Positions 1 to 5,400 of a stretch of DNA of 6,810 nt are shown piece after piece. Under the pieces are notes generated by a model that did not search any database, was not told where the DNA came from, and worked only from the letters and a program-made list of their open reading frames with translations. Source of the DNA: an uncultured Lachnospiraceae bacterium. Its GTDB lineage: Bacteria; Bacillota; Clostridia; Lachnospirales; Lachnospiraceae. Numbering within the stretch: position 1 is the stretch's first letter; every line of letters starts with the position of its first letter. The stretch covers positions 1-6,810 of the forward strand of contig CANPZR010000134.1 of NCBI GenBank assembly GCA_947589175.1. The letters run 5' to 3'. The position numbers were made by a program, and so were the translations under genes.

Positions 1-23
1 TTTTTCAATGATAAACTTGCCAT
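1..23 (-). CDS. Start of a probable sugar ABC-transporter ATPase (MsmK/UgpC-like), cut by window edge
   Basis: Only the first seven codons and part of the eighth are present. They read M-A-S-L-S-L-K from an ATG at 23-21. A strong AGGAGG ribosome binding site at 36-31 sits 7 nt upstream, so this is a real translation start. The N-terminus matches the typical opening of the MsmK/UgpC/MsiK family from my knowledge of that family. These are cytoplasmic ATPases that energise carbohydrate importers and are often shared between several of them. No Walker motif is visible because the gene leaves the window, so the family call rests on seven residues. The gene has its own leader of about 125 bp after yitT, which suggests separate transcription. 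Confidence 0.5.
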
Positions 24-148
24 TTTTATTCCTCCTAAATTTTTTTGTAACATCTGAAATATATAATACACTATTTTGTTAAAAAACACTATATTCAATT
101 TTCATAAATTATTCCCTTAACTTTTGTGAAAATTGACTAAAAAATGAC
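24..148 (-). promoter_or_regulatory. AT-rich leader/control region of the partial ABC ATPase gene
   Basis: This gap is much more AT-rich than the coding DNA around it. On the minus strand it holds TATTAT/TATATT-type -10 candidates near 56-66, but no good -35 hexamer at the right distance, so the promoter is not securely placed. The AGGAGG Shine-Dalgarno for the downstream gene is at 36-31. Two inverted repeats (95-136 and 140-156, listed separately) occupy the upstream half. The layout would fit a regulated sugar-transport promoter, but no known operator consensus was recognised. Confidence 0.4.
95..136. repeat. Perfect 10-bp inverted repeat
   Basis: TCAATTTTCA at 95-104 is the exact reverse complement of TGAAAATTGA at 127-136. 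The arm starts are 32 bp apart, about three helical turns. Pairing can continue inward on the plus-strand transcript through one T-G wobble and three A-T pairs (106-108 with 123-125), leaving a 14-nt loop. It lies between the end of yitT and the ABC ATPase start. It could be a split operator for a dimeric or tetrameric regulator, or a hairpin. No U-tract follows the 3' arm, so a simple terminator is less likely. Confidence 0.5.
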
Positions 149-156
149 TCATTTTT
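140..156 (-). terminator. Possible weak terminator after yitT (A/T-rich palindrome)
   Basis: AAAAATGA (140-147) and TCATTTTT (149-156) are perfect 8-bp inverted repeats around a single central base. The yitT stop codon (151-149) lies inside it. On the minus strand the stem is followed by one further T and then AG. The stem has only one G-C pair and almost no loop, so as an RNA hairpin it is weak. It might act as a bidirectional terminator or simply be a DNA palindrome. Confidence 0.3.
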
Positions 157-994
157 CTTCAAACCCCTCCCCCATCACCTCTCTGGCGTCAGAAATGACC
201 ACAAACGCCCCCCTGTCCTGCTCCCGGACCAGGCGCAGCACCTGCACGGATTCCTTCCGGGACACTGCGCAGATCAGCACCTTCTTATCCCGGCCGGAAT
301 ACATCCCCCGCCCGTCAAGGGACGTCACCCCTCTTCCGATTTCTTCCATAATGGCGTCTGCGATCCGTCCCGGGCAGTCTGAGATAATATACAAAAATTT
401 GGCAAATTTCAGGCCCTCGATCAGACGGTCCATTACCTTTGACGTAATAAATACGGCCACAATGGAATACAGGCCGATTCGGATTCCGAATACGGCCATG
501 CCCAGGATCACGATAACGCCATCCAGTATCCCAAGCAGGGCAGGATATTTATAGGAAGGAAGAAAATACTGCAAAATCACTGCCATCAGATCGGTGCCGC
601 CCGTGGAGGCGCCCCGGCCGAACACCAGCCCCAGGCCGACTCCGTTGAGCGCCCCTCCTAAGAGCGCCGCCATCAGATAGTCTCCATAGTCCCGGGAGGC
701 CGCGGGAAGAACCGCCAAAAACAGCGAGAGGCACAGCGTGGCGAAAACCGTCTTTCTTACATACTCCCTCCCCCATAGCCGGCCGGCAATCAAAAAAAGG
801 GGAATGTTGAGCACAAGCGTTACCGCCCACAGCGGAACCGGGATAAAGGCCCGCAGCAGGATGCCCGCCCCCGAAAATCCCCCGGTCACCATGGACATGG
901 GCTCGTAGATCAGATTAATCCCCAGAGCCATAAGAAAAGTGCCTGCGGCAATCACGCCATAGGCACTGGCTTCATTTCTCCCGTTCCCTCTCAT
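149..994 (-). CDS. YitT family integral membrane protein with C-terminal DUF2179 domain
   Basis: This is a 281-residue membrane protein of unknown biochemical function. About five or six hydrophobic segments fall at roughly residues 12-32, 53-71, 80-97, 106-127 and 153-188. The family signature G-R-G-A-S-T-G-G-T-D is near 126-135. A soluble domain at about 203-276 (starting YIISD, ending FVVISDAREV) matches DUF2179. Length and architecture are normal for the family. An in-frame ATG also exists at 1000, but the GGGG Shine-Dalgarno at 1003-1006 is only 2 nt from it and 8 nt from the ATG at 994, so I prefer 994. The start overlaps the 3' end of the WecG-like gene by 23 bp, so the two are translationally coupled. 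It is the last gene of the LCP-like/WecG-like operon. YitT proteins are sometimes annotated as possible transporters, but nothing here identifies a substrate. Confidence 0.93.
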   Translation of the reverse strand: MRGNGRNEASAYGVIAAGTFLMALGINLIYEPMSMVTGGFSGAGILLRAFIPVPLWAVTLVLNIPLFLIAGRLWGREYVRKTVFATLCLSLFLAVLPAASRDYGDYLMAALLGGALNGVGLGLVFGRGASTGGTDLMAVILQYFLPSYKYPALLGILDGVIVILGMAVFGIRIGLYSIVAVFITSKVMDRLIEGLKFAKFLYIISDCPGRIADAIMEEIGRGVTSLDGRGMYSGRDKKVLICAVSRKESVQVLRLVREQDRGAFVVISDAREVMGEGFEEK

Positions 995-1736
995 TTCCAT
1001 TTCCCCGCAATTTCTTTTTTATATTATAATTGACCATTTTGCGGTTGAATATGCGTTTTCTGAAAAAGTGGGAATTGGGTATTTTCATAAAAAATTTATA
1101 AACAGCCCCCAGATGAATCCGGTTGATCCAGCCGGGCACATGGACGTTGTCCCGCATGATCAGCGGCAGAATGCTCCCCAGCACCAGGCATATCCTGGCG
1201 TTGATCTTTCCTTTATTGTTCTGCAGCCATTCCTCCTGACTGGTACTGTCCATAGACAAAAGAATAACGTCCGGCAGTTTTGTGTTGATATCGTTGATGA
1301 GCGCCTCCTCTGCCACGCCTCCGTCCGCTACATAGACTCCCAGCACGCTCTCTTTGGGAAAATGCCTGGACATGTAATGATAAACGCTTTTCGCCTCCTT
1401 TTCATTCCGCAGCACCAGATAGCAGGTCTTGTTCCCCAGGCTCAGAAGCTCCGTCATTCCACGGAGACTCTTGTAGTCCACTACCATGCCCGCCGTCTCT
1501 AATACCTCCACATGATGGGCGGAGAGAATGGTCCGCTCCCCCGGCAGCACCAGATCGGCCTGGGCGAGCACCTGCTTTACCAGTTCATTTTCATCGTACA
1601 TGTCAATGTAGTCCAGAGAGATGACATGAATCACATTCAGCACATCGCCGGCCAGATAATCCGCCACTTCGGCCTGAAGGTTCTCCTGAGTCATCAGATC
1701 CAGTTCCAGATCCATAATGCGCACTCTGGTTCCCAT
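972..1736 (-). CDS. Divergent WecG/TagA/CpsF-family glycosyltransferase-like protein
   Basis: The 254-residue product has the length and order of conserved blocks of the WecG/TagA/CpsF family. These enzymes add N-acetylmannosamine (or a related sugar) to undecaprenyl-diphosphate-GlcNAc in teichoic acid or capsule synthesis. Visible blocks are an N-terminal domain with LVLPGE at 62-67, a central GVYVADGGVAEEALINDIN segment (133-151), the QEEWL motif at 167-171, and the P-x-W plus C-terminal K/R-rich tail at 201-254 that in TagA is linked to membrane association. The usual L-P-D-G block, which carries the proposed catalytic Asp, reads L-P-G-E here. The usual T-x-N near residue 40 reads S-L-D, and the glycine-rich stretch before QE is S-M-D-S-T-S. 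It may therefore be inactive or have changed specificity. The start has an AAAGGAGG site at 1752-1745, 8 nt upstream. It lies 35 bp after the LCP-like gene. Confidence 0.85.
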   Translation of the reverse strand: MGTRVRIMDLELDLMTQENLQAEVADYLAGDVLNVIHVISLDYIDMYDENELVKQVLAQADLVLPGERTILSAHHVEVLETAGMVVDYKSLRGMTELLSLGNKTCYLVLRNEKEAKSVYHYMSRHFPKESVLGVYVADGGVAEEALINDINTKLPDVILLSMDSTSQEEWLQNNKGKINARICLVLGSILPLIMRDNVHVPGWINRIHLGAVYKFFMKIPNSHFFRKRIFNRKMVNYNIKKKLRGNGNEREREK

Positions 1737-1744
1737 ACACCTCT

Positions 1745-1752
1745 CCTCCTTT
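1745..1752 (-). promoter_or_regulatory. Strong Shine-Dalgarno for the WecG-like gene
   Basis: AAAGGAGG on the minus strand lies 8 nt before the ATG at 1736. It fixes that start over the internal ATG at codon 8. Its strength suggests efficient independent initiation within the operon rather than pure coupling. Confidence 0.8.
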
Positions 1753-1771
1753 CACAAATCCCGAACTGCTT

Positions 1772-2905
1772 CTACAGGGCGTCGTCCGTTCCGAGCACAA
1801 TCTCGATATCCGCTCCGTTTGTCAGCGCCGACGATGCCTTTTCCCGCCTCGCGTTCTTGAAATAGGACGTCAGATTTTTCCCCCATTTTTTCTTTTTCAC
1901 ATAAATGACGGTCTGAGTCCGCTTTTCTCCTATATAATTGCCTACACCGACCACATTGAACCCGTCCGCCAGCAATTTTTGCTGATAGGCGGAAGCCAGG
2001 CCGTTGATCCCCGTGGCATTGGTAATCTGAATCCTCCGGTCCGCCGAGGCGGACGCGCCTTCCCGGTTCGCAAGAGCCCCCCTCGACGCCTTCTGGGGCG
2101 ATGTATACGCCTGGGATTCCCATATATTATTGACCAGTTTCCGGCTTTTTTTACTGTCCAGCGCAAAATACCCGTCCGCCTGCGATCCATATACGCTGTC
2201 CGTTCGGATATACTCCCGGTTCACCTGGCGCAGCGCGTCGGCGTAATGGCTTTTCTGGGACAGCGTGGTATCGCTGACCAGATCGTCCCATATATCCCCG
2301 ATCAGATCTTTCATCTCCCTCTCCGACCGGCAGGCCGCCGCCCGGTCTAACAGGCTGTCGCTGGGGGCATAAATCTTCTCCGACTTCGACCGGATCTGGA
2401 AATACTCGTCAAACTTGTCCGAGGGCAGCGCCGTAAAATAGCCGATGTCCACGGGAAACTCCTCCTGGAGTATCAAAATGCCATACTCATAGGCCACATC
2501 CCCGGAAAAGTAGGAATTGATATCCGCCATGCTGGCCAGCTGAGGAAGCTGACCGCTGACCTTGATCAATTCCGCGTACGTGGACGGCGAAATAGAAATC
2601 CGCGTATCGGCCGGTATGGTAATATAATTCATATTTTTAGTGGTCGCATCAAACAGCTCCAGCACCATCGCCTGTATCTTGCCGGTCGTTTCATCGTAGC
2701 TGTAGATGAGGTTACTGGACTCATTGCCCGTGTTCACCGTTATCACATGCGTATACGCGGTACTCCGCTCCGTCCGGGCCGTCTGCCTGTAATACAGCAT
2801 CGTGAGATAATAGCTCAGCACTCCCGCCGCTACAAGCAGAATCAGCGCGCCCAGCGTCTTAAAAAAGGAACCCGCTATAATGCGTGCCACGCTCTTTTTC
2901 TTCAT
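1772..2905 (-). CDS. Membrane-anchored divergent LCP (LytR-CpsA-Psr)-like protein with LytR_C domain
   Basis: The 377-residue protein starts with a short basic cytoplasmic tail (MKKKSVAR) and one membrane segment at about 13-35, so the rest should be extracellular. Residues about 57-170 resemble the LCP fold, including the strand-turn block M-N-Y-I-T-I-P-A-D-T-R at 92-102. LCP enzymes transfer teichoic acid or capsule polymers from undecaprenyl carrier to peptidoglycan. Their hallmark P-R-D-T is P-A-D-T here, and the upstream D-R-T-D block is not recognisable, so classical phosphotransfer is doubtful. A LytR_C domain covers about 291-373, with IQITNATGINGLA near its start and ADIEIVLGTD at its end. 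A low-complexity Ala/Ser/Arg linker (about 272-289) separates the two parts. The start is supported by GGAGG 6 nt upstream and a promoter at 2949-2977. It is the first gene of the operon with the WecG-like and YitT genes. LytR_C assignment is fairly firm; LCP assignment is by pattern. Confidence 0.83.
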   Translation of the reverse strand: MKKKSVARIIAGSFFKTLGALILLVAAGVLSYYLTMLYYRQTARTERSTAYTHVITVNTGNESSNLIYSYDETTGKIQAMVLELFDATTKNMNYITIPADTRISISPSTYAELIKVSGQLPQLASMADINSYFSGDVAYEYGILILQEEFPVDIGYFTALPSDKFDEYFQIRSKSEKIYAPSDSLLDRAAACRSEREMKDLIGDIWDDLVSDTTLSQKSHYADALRQVNREYIRTDSVYGSQADGYFALDSKKSRKLVNNIWESQAYTSPQKASRGALANREGASASADRRIQITNATGINGLASAYQQKLLADGFNVVGVGNYIGEKRTQTVIYVKKKKWGKNLTSYFKNARREKASSALTNGADIEIVLGTDDAL

Positions 2906-2948
2906 CTACTTCCTCCGTCCTAAAAAATTTTTGCGGACATATATGTTA

Positions 2949-2977
2949 ATTATAACAGATGGTTCCATAATATACAA
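2949..2977 (-). promoter_or_regulatory. Sigma-70/SigA-type promoter of the LCP-like operon
   Basis: On the minus strand TTGTAT (2977-2972) is followed after exactly 17 bp by TATAAT (2954-2949). The -10 is a perfect consensus, the -35 matches at four of six positions, and the spacing is ideal. The -10 lies about 43 bp upstream of the LCP-like ATG, giving a short leader of roughly 35-40 nt. Confidence 0.75.
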
Positions 2978-2992
2978 GTTTTTTAAATGAAC

Positions 2993-3032
2993 TTGACATA
3001 TTTATGACACAATCTTTTTTTACCTATATTAA
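2993..3032 (+). promoter_or_regulatory. Tentative promoter region of the short-chain dehydrogenase gene
   Basis: A perfect TTGACA sits at 2993-2998 but has no -10 at normal spacing. An alternative pair is ATGACA (3004-3009) with TATTAA (3027-3032) at 17 bp, which would place the transcription start about 55 nt before the ATG. The assignment is uncertain. TTGACA may instead be half of a direct repeat bound by a regulator. Confidence 0.35.
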
Positions 3033-3094
3033 TATTGTACGCAATACTTTTGTTTTTGAAAAACAGTGATTGGTGAGAAAAAGGAGAAAGAATC

Positions 3095-3832
3095 ATGAAA
3101 AAGAACGCGATTATCACCGGCGCGTCCGGCGGAATCGGAACAGCCATCGCGGAGGCGATGGCAAAAAAGAAATACAATCTGGTATTAATAGGAAACAATT
3201 CGCTCGACGCCCTGGAGAAAACAGCGGCCGCCTGCCGGAATCTGCCGGAACCGCCGGATTTTGTGCATACCTTATCGGGAGATCTCGGAGACGGTCCCCG
3301 CGCTTCCTCCCTGATAGAAAAAGCCGTCGGGCTGCTGAGCCACGTGGATCTTTTGGTCAACTGCGCCGGCGTAAGCTATATCGGGCTCTTGACGGATATG
3401 TCGGACAGGGAGTGGAATACTGTTATACAGACCAACCTTTCTTCTGTATTCTACTGTTGTCGTTCTGTCCTGCCGGACATGATTCGCAGAAAAGAGGGGC
3501 GTATCTTGAACATCTCGTCGGTCTGGGGCGAGACCGGGGCCTCCTGCGAAGCAGCCTACTCCGCCTCCAAGGGCGGGCTCAACGCGCTGACAAAGGCGCT
3601 GGCAAAGGAAGTTGCTCCCAGCGGCATCGCCGTCAACGCCCTGGCGTGCGGCATGATCGACACCCCGATGAACCGCTGTTTTTCGGAAGAAGAAATAAAA
3701 GAAATCTGCGAGGAAATTCCCGCCGGGCGCATGGGCACGACCGAGGAAGCGGCCCAGATGGCCCTGCTTCTCTCTGAGGCGCCGCTCTATCTCACCGGCC
3801 AGGTCATCACCATGGACGGCGGCTGGACGTAA
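3095..3832 (+). CDS. FabG-like short-chain dehydrogenase/reductase (SDR)
   Basis: This 245-residue classical SDR should be a cytoplasmic NAD(P)-dependent oxidoreductase acting on a carbonyl or alcohol. The Rossmann glycine motif T-G-A-S-G-G-I-G is at 8-15, the adenine-contacting D-L at 63-64 and N-C-A-G at 89-92. The catalytic tetrad is complete: N114, S142, Y155 and K159 in Y-S-A-S-K. The C-terminus ends T-G-Q-V-I-T-M-D-G-G-W, typical of 3-oxoacyl-ACP reductases (FabG) and related sugar or alcohol dehydrogenases. Length is normal for the family. Substrate cannot be read from sequence: no acyl-carrier, fatty-acid or sugar-catabolism gene sits nearby, so I do not call it fabG. The start is set by AAGGAG at 3081-3086, 8 nt upstream. 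It is a single-gene plus-strand unit between two minus-strand operons. Confidence 0.94.
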   Translation: MKKNAIITGASGGIGTAIAEAMAKKKYNLVLIGNNSLDALEKTAAACRNLPEPPDFVHTLSGDLGDGPRASSLIEKAVGLLSHVDLLVNCAGVSYIGLLTDMSDREWNTVIQTNLSSVFYCCRSVLPDMIRRKEGRILNISSVWGETGASCEAAYSASKGGLNALTKALAKEVAPSGIAVNALACGMIDTPMNRCFSEEEIKEICEEIPAGRMGTTEEAAQMALLLSEAPLYLTGQVITMDGGWT

Positions 3833-3848
3833 CACTATCGCAACTGGT

Positions 3849-3895
3849 CACTTGGCCTATCCCGGCACAGCAAACGACACGATAGACAGCAAGTG
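3849..3895. terminator. Possible hairpin in the convergent gap between the SDR gene and mnmA
   Basis: CACTTG (3849-3854) pairs with CAAGTG (3890-3895), and inside it CTATC (3857-3861) pairs with GATAG (3881-3885), leaving a 19-nt loop. CGATAG (3880-3885) can alternatively pair with CTATCG at 3835-3840. Because both genes point into this 73-bp gap, the structure could serve transcripts from both sides. No T-tract follows on either strand, so an ordinary intrinsic terminator is not demonstrated. Confidence 0.3.
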
Positions 3896-3905
3896 GACAT
3901 AAGGT

Positions 3906-4988
3906 TCACCGGACAATCGTCCCGCCTCCCAGAACGTAGCCGTCCTCGTACAGAACCACCGCCTGTCCCGGCGTCACGGCCCGCACCGGTTCCGGAAACT
4001 CCAGTTCCAAGCTGTCATCGCCCACGTCCGCAATCACAGCCGGAGCTCCCCTGTGGTTATAGCGGATCTGCGCCGTCACCTGCTGTCCCTTTTCAAAGTG
4101 GTCCGCCCCCATATGATTGATTTTTTCCGCCCTCAGCCGTCGGGAAAATACATCCCCGCCGCTGCCCAGAACTACCTCATTGCTCTCCGGCCGGATTTCT
4201 ACCACGAAAACCGGCTCTCCCAGAGCGATTCCCAGTCCTTTTCTCTGACCGATCGTGTAGCAGCTGATTCCCTTGTGCCTTCCCAAGACATTTCCGTCCC
4301 TGTCCACAAAATTCCCGGGGCGCTCCATTTCTCCCGTCTCCCGCTCCAAAAAGGCGGCGTAATCCCCATCGGGCACAAAACAGATTTCCTGGCTGTCCGG
4401 CTTGTCCGCCACTGGAAGTCCCGCTTCCTCCGCGATTTCCCTGATTCTACTCTTATCGTACTCCCCTGTCGGGAACAGCGTGTGCGCCAGCTGCTCCTGA
4501 GTGAGATTATACAGGGCGTAGGTCTGATCCTTCCCCGTGGCCAGAGAGCGCCGCAGCGTATATCGTCCGTTGTCCAGACGACAGATTCTCGCGTAGTGGC
4601 CGGTCGCGATATAATCCGCTCCGAGCGCCAGGCTCTTTCGCAGCAGCGATTCCCACTTCACATACCGGTTGCAGGCAATACAGGGATTGGGAGTCTTTCC
4701 CGAACGGTACTCCCTGACGAAATAATCGATGACATGTTCTTGAAATTCATCCCGGAAATTCATGACATAATAGGGTATATCCAGCCTGCGGGCCACCCGT
4801 CTGGCGTCCTCCACGGCGTCCAGGCCGCAGCAGCCGCCTTCTTTTTCCAGCGCGCACGCGTCCTTTTCCTGCCAGATCTGCATGGTCACGCCGATGACAT
4901 TGTACCCCTTATTTTTTAAAAGGCAGGCAGCCACGGAGGAATCCACTCCTCCGGACATGCCTACCACTACAGTCTTACTCTTCATCAT
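3906..4988 (-). CDS. mnmA: tRNA-specific 2-thiouridylase MnmA
   Basis: MnmA adenylates and then thiolates C2 of wobble uridine 34 in tRNA-Lys, tRNA-Glu and tRNA-Gln, in the cytoplasm. The 360-residue protein has the PP-loop ATP motif S-G-G-V-D-S-S at 12-18. The nucleophile Cys is C103 in N-P-C-I-A-C-N. The partner Cys is C203 in S-Q-E-I-C-F-V, matching the E. coli C102/C199 pair. T-G-H-Y-A-R (129-134) and K-D-Q-T-Y-A-L (153-159) are the tRNA/ATP-site blocks. The C-terminal third is the usual beta-barrel region, ending in A-V-V-L-Y. Length is normal. The gene starts 14 bp inside the end of the NifU-type gene, with two consecutive ATG codons (4988 and 4985) and no good Shine-Dalgarno, so translation is probably coupled to the scaffold gene. 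Its place behind a cysteine desulfurase fits direct or relayed sulfur supply, as known for the B. subtilis YrvO-MnmA pair. Confidence 0.97.
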   Translation of the reverse strand: MMKSKTVVVGMSGGVDSSVAACLLKNKGYNVIGVTMQIWQEKDACALEKEGGCCGLDAVEDARRVARRLDIPYYVMNFRDEFQEHVIDYFVREYRSGKTPNPCIACNRYVKWESLLRKSLALGADYIATGHYARICRLDNGRYTLRRSLATGKDQTYALYNLTQEQLAHTLFPTGEYDKSRIREIAEEAGLPVADKPDSQEICFVPDGDYAAFLERETGEMERPGNFVDRDGNVLGRHKGISCYTIGQRKGLGIALGEPVFVVEIRPESNEVVLGSGGDVFSRRLRAEKINHMGADHFEKGQQVTAQIRYNHRGAPAVIADVGDDSLELEFPEPVRAVTPGQAVVLYEDGYVLGGGTIVR

Positions 4989-5400
4989 TGATATCTGCTT
5001 TGGGCTTCTCCAGTCCCTCTATGGTGATGCCGTGCTTTTCCGCGTAATCCCACAGGGCCGCGTGAATCGCTTCCTCCGCTAACAGCGAACAGTGTACCTT
5101 GACGGGAGGCAGCCCGTCAAGCGCTTCCATGACCGCCTTGTTGGTCACCTGAAGGGCCTCGTAAATGGTCTTTCCCTTGACAAGCTCCGTGGCCATGCTG
5201 CTGGTCGCGACGGCCGCGCCGCATCCGAACGTCTTGAACTTGCACTCCTTTATGATCTTGGTGTCCTCGTCGATATCCAGATACATCCTCATGATATCGC
5301 CGCATTTGGCGTTGCCCACCGTGCCCACGCCGCTGGGGTTCTCGATCTCGCCCACATTTCTCGGATTGGAGAAATGATCCATTACCTTTTCGCTATACAT
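4975..5400 (-). CDS. nifU: NifU/IscU-type Fe-S cluster assembly scaffold
   Basis: This is a 141-residue cytoplasmic scaffold that assembles Fe-S clusters from iron and desulfurase-derived persulfide and passes them to apo-proteins. All three cluster-ligand cysteines are present: C33 in A-K-C-G-D, C60 in F-G-C-G-A and C104 in V-H-C-S-L. The conserved Asp after the first Cys (D35) and the opening Y-S-E-K-V-M-D-H-F are also present. It corresponds to the N-terminal scaffold domain only, without the [2Fe-2S] and Nfu domains of full-length nitrogen-fixation NifU. That is the common short form in Clostridia. I chose the ATG at 5400 over the GTG at 5403 because AAAGGAG (5415-5409) lies 8 nt from the ATG and because the ATG shares its A with the nifS stop (TGATG). 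It overlaps mnmA by 14 bp at its other end. Confidence 0.95.
   Translation of the reverse strand: MYSEKVMDHFSNPRNVGEIENPSGVGTVGNAKCGDIMRMYLDIDEDTKIIKECKFKTFGCGAAVATSSMATELVKGKTIYEALQVTNKAVMEALDGLPPVKVHCSLLAEEAIHAALWDYAEKHGITIEGLEKPKADINDEE

Larger units (their letters stand above)
2906..3094. promoter_or_regulatory. Divergent AT-rich intergenic control region
   Basis: This 189-bp gap separates the minus-strand LCP-like operon from the plus-strand dehydrogenase gene. It holds the minus-strand promoter at 2949-2977, a GGAGG ribosome binding site for the LCP-like gene at 2916-2912, a plus-strand AAGGAG site at 3081-3086, and an 11-bp-period direct repeat around 2993-3009. No small gene or RNA was recognised in it. 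Confidence 0.6.

Noticed and set aside
79..105. Eight-residue leader ORF (MKIEYSVF) on the minus strand with AAGGGA 7 nt upstream
   Set aside because: Spacing is acceptable, but the peptide has no run of regulatory codons and no attenuator follows it, so it is likely a chance occurrence in AT-rich DNA.
3070..3777. Plus-strand open frame overlapping the SDR gene in another frame
   Set aside because: The product is Arg/Gly-rich with no domain signals, typical of an out-of-frame shadow. The SDR frame carries the complete catalytic set.
4053..4919. Open frame of 288 codons on the plus strand, antisense to mnmA
   Set aside because: It mirrors mnmA, which has a full set of family motifs. There is no ribosome binding site and the protein resembles no family.
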